This document shows positions 41,687 through 49,724 of a stretch of 64,000 nt of DNA, one piece after another (the stretch's first letter is position 1; each line of letters opens with the position of its first letter). A model generated the notes under the pieces. That model saw only the letters and a program-made list of their open reading frames with translations, did no database searches and was not told where the DNA came from. The DNA is taken from assembly GCA_024233935.1 (NCBI GenBank), contig JACKOY010000020.1:1-64000 (forward strand), written 5' to 3'. The translations under genes were made by a program, and so were the position numbers. This DNA comes from Spirochaetales bacterium. Lineage in GTDB: Bacteria > Spirochaetota > Leptospiria > Leptospirales > Leptonemataceae.

Positions 41687-42247
41687 CTACTTGCGCATAT
41701 CGTGGATGATGCGCGCCATTTCGTCAAGCTTGCTGGAAAGTTCCTGCACCTGACGATCGCGGGGACCCTGAAACTCCGTACGCAGCATGCCCAATCCGGC
41801 CTCGACCTTGTCCTGCATGCCGCTTACGTGGGCCAATTGGGCCACAATCTGGTCCACATAATCGGGCTTTTCTTCTACTCTGAGGTCGCCGTGCTCCACC
41901 ATGCCCTGAACGATGCGCTCCAGACGCTCCACGGTGAGTTCACCAATACCGATTCCGCCCTCCACCAGCTGACTGAAGAAACGCGAGACATTGGAAGAAA
42001 CCTCGCGGATGAGAGCCGTCAGCAGAAATTTGCTGAAATCAAGGTTCTGATGATCGACGCTGATCTTGAGGAAGGTCTGGCCCAGGACCCGGGCAGTGAT
42101 GTCCTCGCCGGTCATGTTATCGATGACCTTCACCTCGTTGCCGGCCTTAATCAGCTCCGCCACGTCGTCGAGGGTGATGGTCTTGCTGGTTTCCGCGTCG
42201 TACAGCCGCCGGTTCGCATAGCGTTTGATGAGTTTGGGCTGGGCCAT
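41687..42247 (-). CDS. phaR: Polyhydroxyalkanoate regulator, PhaR-like
   Basis: A 186-residue protein from ATG MAQPKLIKRYANRR (42247). The N-terminal 60 residues carry the PHB/PHA accumulation regulator DNA-binding domain (KLIKRYANRRLYDAETSKTITLDDVAELI), highly conserved in PhaR. The second conserved domain (residues about 65-105, FLKISVDHQ, FLLTALIREVS) follows; the rest is helical. PhaR in other bacteria represses phasin and its own gene and binds PHA granules. The open frame reaches 42478 but the additional 77 residues have no homology and would overlap the divergent pgk start. A TGCA-rich inverted repeat lies in its promoter region. Confidence 0.82.
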   Translation of the reverse strand: MAQPKLIKRYANRRLYDAETSKTITLDDVAELIKAGNEVKVIDNMTGEDITARVLGQTFLKISVDHQNLDFSKFLLTALIREVSSNVSRFFSQLVEGGIGIGELTVERLERIVQGMVEHGDLRVEEKPDYVDQIVAQLAHVSGMQDKVEAGLGMLRTEFQGPRDRQVQELSSKLDEMARIIHDMRK

Positions 42248-42260
42248 GACCGGGAAGCAT

Positions 42261-42281
42261 GGTGCACGTGCATGATGCACC
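42261..42281 (-). promoter_or_regulatory. Candidate PhaR operator (TGCA inverted repeats)
   Basis: Between phaR and pgk lies a 21-nt element with outer arms GGTGCA/TGCACC and an inner perfect repeat GTGCAT-G-ATGCAC (42268-42280). TGCA occurs three times in 17 nt. PhaR proteins are known to bind TGC-rich inverted repeats, so autoregulation is likely. The element is 14-34 nt upstream of the phaR start, where it could block ribosome or polymerase access. Confidence 0.5.
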
Positions 42282-42436
42282 GCACAAGTAAAAAAGCGGC
42301 CCGCAACGCCCGTCCCTTTCGGCTCTGCCATTGCTCCGGCCCTGGACAGGCACCCGAACCGAAGGCAGCTTGAGAGCAACGGCATCACGAGGAAAAAGGC
42401 TTCCCGCGCCCAGGGGTCCCCCCAGTGTGTCTTCTT

Positions 42437-43615
42437 ATGTCCCTTGCTCGGCTGGAAACCGCCCAGGTCCAGGACCAACGTCTTCTGGTGCGTCTGGACT
42501 TCGACGGCATACTCGACAAAGCCGGTAAGGTCACCGACACCTTCCGATTAGAAGCAATCCTGCCAACTCTGGAGCTGCTCCGGCAACGCGGGGCCGCACT
42601 GATTCTGCTCGGCCATGCCGGGGACGCAACGCGACCAGCGCCCTTCGAAGGCCTGGCGCAGGAACTCAGCAAGCGACTGAATACGGAAGTCCGCGCGATG
42701 GCGGAGATCGCCGGCGACACCAGTCGCTCCACCGTTCAGGCTCTGGCGGCGGGCGACGTTCTCTTGCTCCCCAACCTGGCGGTCTTTGAAGGCGAACGCA
42801 AGAATGACAAACAGTTCGCCAACCAGCTCGCGGCTCTGGGCGACGGCTTTGTAAACGAAGCTTTCGGCAGCAGTCGCAGCACGGTCGCTTCCCTCTCCGG
42901 ACTGGCGTCGCGCCTGCCGTCCTGGGCGGGGCTGAATCTGTACCGCGAGGTAGAAATGGCAACGCTGCTTGCATCGCGAGAAGCGCGGCCGCTCTCGTTT
43001 CTGCTCGGCGGTGTGCAACTCGGCAATCGCATCGCTCTTTTGCGTCAGTATCTGGAGCGACTCTCGACCGTGATGATCGGGGGCGGCATCGCGTACACTT
43101 TTCTGAAGTCGCGGGCGGTGCCGGTCGGAGCCTCCCTGGTGGAACGCGAACTGGAGGTGCCCGCATTTCAGACTATTGAACGCGCGGAACTCGCCGAGGC
43201 GGAGCTCGTCTTGCCGACCGATCACGTAGTGGCCGACGGGCTCACGGCGAAGGCCAAAACCAGAATCGTCAGTCAGTCCGGAATTCCGGACGGATGGCTG
43301 GGTGTGGATGTGGGGCCCAAAACCCTGGCTCGCTTTGAAAAAACCCTGAAGGCTGCCGCCACGGTCCTCTGGTATGGCCCTCTGGGCATGCTGGAAATGG
43401 ACCGCTTTGCGAAAGGAACGGAAGCAATCGCCAAAAGCCTGAGCAAACACAAGGGGCGCGTGATCGTGGCCGGGACCGACACGGTGCGCGCGGTGCACCA
43501 GATGGGTTTGACCGACCGTTTCACTCATTTAAGCACCGACGGACGTTCCCTGCTGGACCTCATGATGGGGCAGCGTCTGGCAGCCCTGACGGCTCTGGAG
43601 TCGGCCCAAAATTAA
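42437..43615 (+). CDS. pgk: Phosphoglycerate kinase homologue with altered active site
   Basis: A 392-residue protein that aligns along the full length with Pgk (VRLDFDG, GGGIAYTFLKSRAVPVG, DGWLGVDVGPKT, WYGPLGMLE, THLSTDGRSLL). Residue by residue, D21, R37, H60, E320, D348 and T349 of the active site are kept, but the HLGRP loop reads GHAGDA (Arg to Asp63), the NLRF loop reads NLAVF (Arg to Ala115), the HRAH loop reads SRSTV (Arg displaced), GGAKVSDK reads GGVQLGNR (Lys to Gln194 and Arg198), and VRVDFN reads VRLDFD. Thus most of the basic patch that binds 3-phosphoglycerate is missing. Activity is doubtful; it may be regulatory or use another substrate. No Shine-Dalgarno is apparent. secG follows 58 nt downstream. 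Confidence 0.8.
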   Translation: MSLARLETAQVQDQRLLVRLDFDGILDKAGKVTDTFRLEAILPTLELLRQRGAALILLGHAGDATRPAPFEGLAQELSKRLNTEVRAMAEIAGDTSRSTVQALAAGDVLLLPNLAVFEGERKNDKQFANQLAALGDGFVNEAFGSSRSTVASLSGLASRLPSWAGLNLYREVEMATLLASREARPLSFLLGGVQLGNRIALLRQYLERLSTVMIGGGIAYTFLKSRAVPVGASLVERELEVPAFQTIERAELAEAELVLPTDHVVADGLTAKAKTRIVSQSGIPDGWLGVDVGPKTLARFEKTLKAAATVLWYGPLGMLEMDRFAKGTEAIAKSLSKHKGRVIVAGTDTVRAVHQMGLTDRFTHLSTDGRSLLDLMMGQRLAALTALESAQN

Positions 43616-43673
43616 CTTGCCGCCCGGCCGACGCGCGACGAACTGACCGAAAGCCCCGGATTCTCGAAAACTC

Positions 43674-44033
43674 ATGGCTGTTATCCAAACTGTTCTTCTG
43701 GTTCTATTCTTCTTTTGCGCCGCATTCATGGTGCTTTTGATCCTTCTTCAGTCGGGCAAGGGCGGCAGCCTGGGCATCATGGGTGGAGGCGGCAATACCC
43801 AGTATGGCGCTTCGACCATGGACATCGTAACCAAACTCACCTACTATGCCGGCGCCGCCTTTTTCACGCTCGCCGTGCTTGCGGCCATCGCTTTTGCCAA
43901 AGCCGCGCCTACTTCGGCGGCTCCGGTCGAAGAGCCGGATGGGCTTGAGCAACAGGGTCTGCCCCTTGATTCCGATGCCGGGGGCCCGGCATCGCCCGCG
44001 CCGGTTCCGAATCCGGTAACGCCGGTCAACTGA
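43674..44033 (+). CDS. secG: Protein translocase subunit SecG
   Basis: A 119-residue membrane protein with two helices: VIQTVLLVLFFFCAAFMVLLILLQSGKGGSLG and IVTKLTYYAGAAFFTLAVLAAIAFA. The LLQ-GKGG-LG motif after the first helix is the SecG hallmark. It is part of the SecYEG protein-export channel. The C-terminal 40 residues form a disordered Ala/Pro tail that is longer than in most SecG proteins. It lies 58 nt after the Pgk homologue; a pgk-secG neighbourhood is common, usually with tpiA between the two, and tpiA is absent here. Confidence 0.9.
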   Translation: MAVIQTVLLVLFFFCAAFMVLLILLQSGKGGSLGIMGGGGNTQYGASTMDIVTKLTYYAGAAFFTLAVLAAIAFAKAAPTSAAPVEEPDGLEQQGLPLDSDAGGPASPAPVPNPVTPVN

Positions 44034-44052
44034 CCCCGGTCGGCGCCGCCTG

Positions 44053-44099
44053 CGCGCGACATAAGCGCGCGAAAAGCATCGCCCGGATCGGTTTTTTTT
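44053..44099 (+). terminator. Probable terminator after secG
   Basis: A hairpin of 6 bp, CGCGCG/CGCGCG with a 7-nt loop (44053-44071), is followed about 20 nt later by an uninterrupted run of eight T's (44092-44099). The gap between stem and T tract is longer than in a classic intrinsic terminator. Confidence 0.4.
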
Positions 44100-44188
44100 C
44101 TCCGGGTCGTTAAATTCCGGCTGCATTTTGGCCAATAATCAGACTAATTCGGTGGAGTCTCCGCCGACCAGCAAGGATGGCCAGGGTT

Positions 44189-45151
44189 ATGAATTTCAAG
44201 AAGTGGACAGGAATCGCGCTCGCTTGCACTCTCATCGGTTCGCTCGGTGCTCAACCCCGCGAAGTCGATCGCCAGAGGGAAACGGAAGAGTTCCCCGATC
44301 TACAGCACACGGAGTTGCTCCAGGATCGGAACATTGCCGACGCCTATCAGCGCCTGGGCACGTTGGGCTGGCTGGTCAGCATGGCCGAGGCGGACCGCGG
44401 CTTTGCAGCGGCGGAACGGGAAGACCTGGAGAACTCGAACTTCGACTTTCGAAATACCTTTCGCTTCATCCAGTACACTCCCCGCAATACCTACATCCGC
44501 TTTGTGACGGAAAACCAGAACGCGCTTCTCAACACGTTCTATGGAACAACCGGCGGGGCCGACGATCCGCTGTTCGCAGAAGTGAAAACCAAAGTGGATC
44601 GGGCCAAAGCGGTCGGCATCCAGGCAAATGAAATCGATTTCAGCCAGAACCGTCGCGGCATTGAGCTGACCCAGTACGACTTTATCTACGCCAACGATCG
44701 AGACGCACGCCGGGCCGTAGGCTCGCGCCGAAAGAGCGTCACCCTCTTCTTCAGCCCCTCGAACGCGCAGGCGGACACAGAGCAGCAAGGGCGCCTGACC
44801 ATGGTTGTCACGCGCATCACGGAAGACAATTTTCGAGCCGGCATTCGCACGGTGCAGTTGATCATTGATCCGACTCCGGATCTGGGCTGGACTAACGAAC
44901 AACCGCCAAACACCGACGATGTGCTCATCCTGCACCGCTACAATGAAAAGCCCTCCACCTGCGTGGTAGTGGGCGCAATGCACAACACAACGACCAACCC
45001 GCACCGGGCGCGCTTCAAGCAACAGTTCTACGTCAAGTTGCTTGATCACTTCTGGCGCCTCTACAGCATGGTGGCCAACTACGCCAGCAAGGACGACAAC
45101 GACTTCAACGAAGAGGTCATTGAAGATCTGGAACACAGCATCGATTACTGA
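44189..45151 (+). CDS. Exported protein of unknown function
   Basis: From ATG MNFKKWTGIAL (44189) a 320-residue protein with a signal peptide (WTGIALACTLIGSLGA, then QPRE). The mature part is soluble, with mixed strands and helices (RNTYIRFVTENQNALLNTFYG, NEIDFSQNRRGIELTQYDF, RLTMVVTRITEDNF). Its C-terminal 60 residues are rich in His, Phe and Asp (FKQQFYVKLLDHFWRLYSMVANYAS). I recognise no family. The gene is a single transcription unit and ends at a strong intrinsic terminator; the frame upstream begins at 44177, but the ATG has the signal peptide start. Confidence 0.65.
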   Translation: MNFKKWTGIALACTLIGSLGAQPREVDRQRETEEFPDLQHTELLQDRNIADAYQRLGTLGWLVSMAEADRGFAAAEREDLENSNFDFRNTFRFIQYTPRNTYIRFVTENQNALLNTFYGTTGGADDPLFAEVKTKVDRAKAVGIQANEIDFSQNRRGIELTQYDFIYANDRDARRAVGSRRKSVTLFFSPSNAQADTEQQGRLTMVVTRITEDNFRAGIRTVQLIIDPTPDLGWTNEQPPNTDDVLILHRYNEKPSTCVVVGAMHNTTTNPHRARFKQQFYVKLLDHFWRLYSMVANYASKDDNDFNEEVIEDLEHSIDY

Positions 45152-45178
45152 GAAACCGGTCCGTCCGGTCTCTGAAAA

Positions 45179-45201
45179 GCCGCCCTCGGGCGGCTTTTTT
45201 A
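45179..45201 (+). terminator. Intrinsic terminator
   Basis: A perfect 6-bp stem GCCGCC/GGCGGC with loop CTCG, followed directly by six T's. It lies 28 nt after the stop of the exported-protein gene. This is the clearest plus-strand intrinsic terminator in the window. Confidence 0.85.
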
Positions 45202-45237
45202 TTTGCCGGGCCACCGGTCACGGGACACCTGGTGTGC

Positions 45238-46341
45238 ATGCTCCATGCGGGCCCGGAACCCGAACAAAGCACGGACGCCGATCGAGAACTCCTCGATTCG
45301 CTCCCGCTTCCCATCTTCAGCATCGATTCGGAGTACCGCATCTCGTCGGTGAACCGGGCCGGCCTGGAATTTGCGGGCTTTGACGAGGAGAAGGCGGCTC
45401 CGTCAAAACCGCTCTGCCACCGCACGATCTACGGCCGTGAGGAGATTTGCCCCTATTGCCCCCGGCGACAGGACCGCGCCGAGGCTTTTGGGGAGAACGT
45501 GGCTATCCAGAAACTGATCCAGGTGCGAACGGCTGCTCGACGGGAAGCCTCGCTCCGCGTCACCTTCACGCACACCGCGAGCGGACACCTGGTGGAGATG
45601 CTTGAGGACGTTACCCAGGAACGCGAGCGTCAGGAGGAAACCCTGCGCATGGAGAACCTGGCCGCCCTGGGGATCATGATCAGCGGCATTGCCCACGAGT
45701 TGAACAATCCTTTAACGGGCATCGGCCTTAACCTTCAGAACCTCGATGCCAACCTGGCTTCTATGGACCAAAACGAAACGCGCCGTCGCCTGGGAATTCT
45801 ACGAAAAGACCTGAATCGCGCCTCGCGCATTGTAAGCGACGTGCTCAGTTTCTCAAACCCCGGACGCCTGCGACTGACCAGGGCAGAGCTTCTGACGGTC
45901 ATCGAACGCGCCAGCGCAACCACCCGCCGCCTCTACCCCGTGCTGGCCCGTCAGGTCGAATGGCGATTCCCGGAAGAGAGTGTGGCTTTCTTCTTTGATC
46001 CCGAAAAGATCGAGCGGCTCTTCATCAACCTGTTCCGGAATTCGATCCAGGCCTTTGACTACAAACCCGGCTATGTGGCGATTGAAGTGCGCCCCGCACG
46101 CAAACACGTACACGTGATTGTCGAAGACAACGCCGGCGGCATCGCGCCTGAGAATCTGAAACGCATATTTCAGCCGTTCTTCTCCAACTCGGCCAACGGG
46201 CGTGGCACCGGTCTGGGCCTGAGCATATGCCACAGCATTGTGCGCGAGCACGGTGGACGAATTCACGTGCGCTCGTTCGAAGGCCGGACCCGCTTCTACG
46301 TCTCCCTGCCCCGCCACACCTCCGGGGATTCCAGTGGCTGA
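45238..46341 (+). CDS. PAS-domain sensor histidine kinase
   Basis: A 367-residue cytoplasmic kinase. The PAS domain (about 15-125) carries a cysteine cluster, CHRTIYGREEICPYCPRR, like PAS domains of many kinases with C-x(n)-C-x2-C that may bind metal or sense redox. The H-box GIAHELNNPLTG is at about 155, and the ATPase has N-box FINLFRNSIQAF, G1 DNAGGI and G2 GTGLGLS. No membrane helix, so a cytoplasmic signal. Its stop overlaps the start of the receiver-GHKL gene by 8 nt, so they are a cognate pair. GTG 45232 is an alternative start. Confidence 0.88.
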   Translation: MLHAGPEPEQSTDADRELLDSLPLPIFSIDSEYRISSVNRAGLEFAGFDEEKAAPSKPLCHRTIYGREEICPYCPRRQDRAEAFGENVAIQKLIQVRTAARREASLRVTFTHTASGHLVEMLEDVTQERERQEETLRMENLAALGIMISGIAHELNNPLTGIGLNLQNLDANLASMDQNETRRRLGILRKDLNRASRIVSDVLSFSNPGRLRLTRAELLTVIERASATTRRLYPVLARQVEWRFPEESVAFFFDPEKIERLFINLFRNSIQAFDYKPGYVAIEVRPARKHVHVIVEDNAGGIAPENLKRIFQPFFSNSANGRGTGLGLSICHSIVREHGGRIHVRSFEGRTRFYVSLPRHTSGDSSG

Positions 46342-47332
46342 AACGAAGGGAAGAATTCTCGTGGTGGACGACATCGACTCCATCCGTCTCGCGATTCGTG
46401 AGTTTCTCACCCGCGAGTTCGATGTCTACGAAGCGGCCGACGGTCTGGAAGCGCTCAAGTTATGCGAAACACACCCCGTTGATCTTGTGATCTCAGATAT
46501 TCGCATGCCGGGCATGGGCGGTCTGGAATTACTCAGACGCCTCAGGCCTCAGTTCCCGAACATGAAGTTCGCTCTCATGACCGCCTACAACGTCGACGAA
46601 TATGTAAACTTCGTCCGAAATGAGGGCATTTACAATATCATTCCCAAGTCCACCTTTCTGGATTTGAACTTCATCTACGTTCTGGCCCGCAAGTTGATCA
46701 GCGGAGATATCTTCGGCGTGCGGCATTACTTCCCCGCCATGGAGACCGAAAGCATTTCTATTTCCGGTGTGCACCGCTTTCATCGTAAACCGGAGGAAAC
46801 ACTGTCGCCGACCACCTTCTATCAGTGCCGGGTCACTACGGCCGAAGAAAATGGCGCGATCACGGACATGGTCGGAGACATCCTGGTGCGCAGCGGAGTG
46901 CCTTCCGTGGTGCGTATGATTATTGAGGAACTGGCCGCAAACGCAGTGCTGCATGCGCCCCCCGACCGGCCCATCGGAGAAACCGTTGCGCTCCGCCCGG
47001 AAGACGCTTTCGAGATCGGCTTCGGGCTGAACGAAAGTCATGCAATCGTGGGAGTCACCGACTTCCACGGCACCCTGAATCGAGATGAAGTGCTTCTGCG
47101 CCTGGAGCGGCAGGTCACCCTGGACCCGGTCACAAACCTGCCGGTCGGTCTAACCGATGGTCACGGCCGCGGACTTTACATCACACGCGAACAGGTCGAC
47201 CACCTGGTCTTTAATATTGAACCGGGGCTGCGTACTGAGATTCTCTGCATGATTCCGCTCGACACCATGATGCGCAGCCGGGCGATCTCAATCTTTCAAA
47301 CGCCTGCCCCCGGCTACTCGGGCGCCGGCTGA
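46334..47332 (+). CDS. Response regulator with C-terminal GHKL ATPase-like domain
   Basis: A 332-residue protein from the GTG at 46334, overlapping the kinase stop. Residues 6-125 form a receiver: LVVDDID, phospho-acceptor Asp in LVISDIRMPG, LMTAY and IPKS (Lys). From about 200 on is an anti-sigma-factor/GHKL-type ATPase domain: VVRMIIEELAANAVLHAPPD (N-box Glu and Asn), then TDFHGTLNRDEV (Asp) and DGHGRGLYITREQVD (Gly-rich loop). This is the layout of RsbW-like kinases fused to a receiver. Its likely role is to phosphorylate or sequester a partner when the receiver is phosphorylated. The VWA-STAS and STAS-MlaE proteins are candidate targets by domain logic only. Its end overlaps the convergent gene by 19 nt. 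Confidence 0.82.
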   Translation: MAETKGRILVVDDIDSIRLAIREFLTREFDVYEAADGLEALKLCETHPVDLVISDIRMPGMGGLELLRRLRPQFPNMKFALMTAYNVDEYVNFVRNEGIYNIIPKSTFLDLNFIYVLARKLISGDIFGVRHYFPAMETESISISGVHRFHRKPEETLSPTTFYQCRVTTAEENGAITDMVGDILVRSGVPSVVRMIIEELAANAVLHAPPDRPIGETVALRPEDAFEIGFGLNESHAIVGVTDFHGTLNRDEVLLRLERQVTLDPVTNLPVGLTDGHGRGLYITREQVDHLVFNIEPGLRTEILCMIPLDTMMRSRAISIFQTPAPGYSGAG

Positions 47333-48423
47333 AATCCGTAGAACTCCAGACGGGCAGGTGTCTGAATTGCGAAGATGCGTTCTCCCGCGGCAGGCAGGAT
47401 GCGCCAATCACTCTCCGGGGCCGTAGCGACGGGATACGCTGCGAGGCGTTCGCCCCGCGTGCTTAAAACCACCAGGGTTTCGTGCTCCCCGAAAACAAAA
47501 AACTCCCGGTCGGCAAAGACCGGACGGTATATGCGTTCACCCGATAGCGGGGCTTCCCAGTCCGCGCCGGCTCCGAGAGATACGAAAACCGTGCGATCGG
47601 GCGCTGCAACCAACACACCACCCGAATTGACGGCCATGTGCAACAGGTGCGGGTAGGTGCGTGGCAGTTCGAACAGTCGCTCCTCGGAAACGTCGCCGTC
47701 GGCGTCCATCGCGAGAAGCGCAATCAGGTCGTTTCCGCCATCCTGGTAGTGCACGGCCATCAGGCGGCCGTCGGGGCCCAGGGCGGCGCTCTTGACAAAG
47801 AAGGGACCACTTTCGTTTTCCCCCTCCAGACGTTCGTGCCAGAGCACGTTGCCGGCCGCATCCAGCAAATGGATGCCACCCCCGGCAAAGGCAATCAGGG
47901 CAGCCGGCGCCCGCGCTGCAAAATCGAAATCGGTCATGAAGCTTCCGGCCACACTTCCGGATCCGGTCGCATTTCCGTTCTGATCGATCAGGTCCACTCG
48001 ATTGTTGTCCCCGGTCAGAAGCAAAACCAACTCGCCGCGTTCGTCGGAAATCGGGTACGAAATGAAGTCCTTCACCCAGAGCTCTTCGCCACGCGCAGAA
48101 TGAAACGCGACCTGTCGACCCAGGCGCGCGTAGCGGAAGTAGCCATGGCCCAGAAAAGGAACAAAAACGCGATCCCCGGATTCAATTGGAACACGACTGC
48201 CGCCGGGGCCCACGATGAAACGCTCTTCACCCTCTGAGAAAAGCACGGCGTTGAAGTTCAGTGCGCCGGCCTCAATACCGGGTGGTTGGGCCGGAGCGAG
48301 ACCTTCGCTGAGATCGTACTGCCAGAGATATTGAATCGAGGGGGCCCCGTCGATGCCGCCGCGCGGAATGAAATACAGCACAGCGCTGAAGAAGACGAGG
48401 GCGGCCAGAAAAACGCGAATCAC
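47314..48423 (-). CDS. Membrane-anchored beta-propeller protein
   Basis: A 369-residue protein with one N-terminal helix (FLAALVFFSAVLYFIP), then repeated strand units of a beta-propeller, PQQ/WD-type (AARAPAALIAFAGGGIHLLDAAGNVLWHERL, GDNNRVDLIDQNGNATG, VNSGGVLVAAPDRTVFVSLGAGADWEAPLSG, EHETLVVLSTRGERLAAYP). The propeller would face the periplasm. No enzyme motif is visible. A function in outer-membrane assembly, like BamB, cannot be claimed. The gene is convergent with the receiver-GHKL gene, overlapping by 19 nt. Confidence 0.68.
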   Translation of the reverse strand: MIRVFLAALVFFSAVLYFIPRGGIDGAPSIQYLWQYDLSEGLAPAQPPGIEAGALNFNAVLFSEGEERFIVGPGGSRVPIESGDRVFVPFLGHGYFRYARLGRQVAFHSARGEELWVKDFISYPISDERGELVLLLTGDNNRVDLIDQNGNATGSGSVAGSFMTDFDFAARAPAALIAFAGGGIHLLDAAGNVLWHERLEGENESGPFFVKSAALGPDGRLMAVHYQDGGNDLIALLAMDADGDVSEERLFELPRTYPHLLHMAVNSGGVLVAAPDRTVFVSLGAGADWEAPLSGERIYRPVFADREFFVFGEHETLVVLSTRGERLAAYPVATAPESDWRILPAAGERIFAIQTPARLEFYGFQPAPE

Positions 48424-48529
48424 GTCGCCAGAATGGAGAATCCGGCAAAGCTGGCAAGCAAACAGTCAGAGCCAGGGAGCATCGAAAGAAATGGCCTCGC
48501 TCTCAATGCCCCGGGACCCCCGCTTAAGG

Positions 48530-48559
48530 CGGCAGGCGGCCGCATTGGCCCGCCTGCCG
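48530..48559 (-). terminator. GC hairpin after the sigma-factor gene
   Basis: A perfect 10-bp stem, CGGCAGGCGG/CCGCCTGCCG, with a 10-nt loop lies 6 nt beyond the stop codon of the sigma factor. It is not followed by a T tract, so it may be a terminator of low efficiency or a 3'-end protector. Confidence 0.5.
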
Positions 48560-48565
48560 ACATTC

Positions 48566-49459
48566 TTAGAGATAGGCGCCGAGCGCCTGGCCACACTTGC
48601 CGGTGCGGATCTTGCGGATGGCCTTCTTCTCGATTTGCCGGATGCGCTCTTTTGAGAGGCCGACCATCTTGCCAATTTTCTGGAGCGAGTGCACCGGCCC
48701 TCCATCCAGGCCGAAGCGCATGGAAATGACTTTGCGTTCGCGACCGGTAAGTGTGCCCAGACAATCGTCCAGATCCCGGCGCAAATCGTCTTTTTCCAGA
48801 CTCTCGTCGGGATGCACGACGCTGGCATCTTCGATGTTGTCCACCAAAGAGAAATCCTCGCCTTCGGCGGTGGGCGCGTCCAGGCTCAAATGATCCCTAC
48901 TCATCCGGATGAGGTGGTTCAGGTCTTCCACCTTCATGTCCAGCACCTGGGCGATGGAATCAATGTTCGACTCCATATCGTCCTGGTTCTCCAGCCAGCG
49001 TTCGGCCTCTTCCAGTCTGCGCAATTCGGCGGTACGGTTGAGCGGCAACCGGATCAAATGCGCTTTCTGCTGGATGGCAAACAGGATCGACTGTTTGATC
49101 CACCAGACCGCATACGAGATAAAGTGAAAGCCCCGCTCCGGGTTGAACTTCTCCGAAGCCTTGATGAGGCCCATGTTGCCCTCGTTAATCAGGTCCATGA
49201 GGCTCAGGCCGTAGGACTGATAGCGCCGGGCCACGGTTACCACGAACCGCAGGTTGGATTTCACGAGCAGATCCTGGGCAGCCTTGTCCCCCTCAACGGC
49301 CCGGCGGGCCACAGCCAGTTCCTGATCGCGATCCAGCATGGGGATTTTATGGATCTCGTTCAAATACCAGTTCAGGATCGAGCCATTGGACTCCGTGCCT
49401 TTGTTCTTACGAGCGCGGGCCCCTGTCTTTGTCCTGGTGACTTCTTTAGCTTCTACCAT
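48566..49459 (-). CDS. Sigma-70 family factor without region 1.1
   Basis: A 297-residue sigma factor. Region 1.2 (SILNWYLNEIHKIPMLDRDQE), region 2 (SNLRFVVTVARRYQSYGLSLMDLINEGNMGLIKASEKFNPERGFHFISYAVWWIKQSI), region 3 and region 4 with its helix-turn-helix (SLQKIGKMVGLSKERIRQIEKKAIRKIR) are all present. The -10-binding and -35-binding residues match the primary-sigma type, but the protein is too short for the usual spirochaetal RpoD and lacks region 1.1. It is therefore a group 2 (RpoS/SigB-like) factor or a short primary sigma of the Bacteroidetes style. The upstream AT-rich region contains an inverted repeat. Confidence 0.88.
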   Translation of the reverse strand: MVEAKEVTRTKTGARARKNKGTESNGSILNWYLNEIHKIPMLDRDQELAVARRAVEGDKAAQDLLVKSNLRFVVTVARRYQSYGLSLMDLINEGNMGLIKASEKFNPERGFHFISYAVWWIKQSILFAIQQKAHLIRLPLNRTAELRRLEEAERWLENQDDMESNIDSIAQVLDMKVEDLNHLIRMSRDHLSLDAPTAEGEDFSLVDNIEDASVVHPDESLEKDDLRRDLDDCLGTLTGRERKVISMRFGLDGGPVHSLQKIGKMVGLSKERIRQIEKKAIRKIRTGKCGQALGAYL

Positions 49460-49594
49460 TACGATTCTCCTGATCCTACCGAACTACTACGATCCTACTG
49501 ACGTATAATCCCCATCATTTTAGAATCATTCTATCAGAATAGACGCCCGAACTCAACGAAAGTTTCAGACAATCCTGCACTTTTTCCGATCATT

Positions 49595-49623
49595 TGTCGC
49601 ATGATTTTATATAAGATGCGACA
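49595..49623. promoter_or_regulatory. Inverted repeat in the sigma/epmA divergent promoter region
   Basis: TGTCGCAT (49595-49602) and ATGCGACA (49616-49623) are perfect 8-bp arms around a 13-nt AT-rich centre (includes TTTTATATAA). It lies in the most AT-rich stretch of the window (49500-49650), between the divergently transcribed sigma-factor and epmA genes. A dimeric regulator site overlapping a promoter is the simplest reading. A further short repeat, AGAATCATTCT, is near 49522. Confidence 0.5.
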
Positions 49624-49724
49624 TCCGACAAGAACGTACTACAGAATACGGGCGGGAACAACAAAAAAAGCCCGCCTCACCTGTTTTCTTTGGACAGCCA
49701 GCGGCGGGCCGCCCAGGGCTTCGC

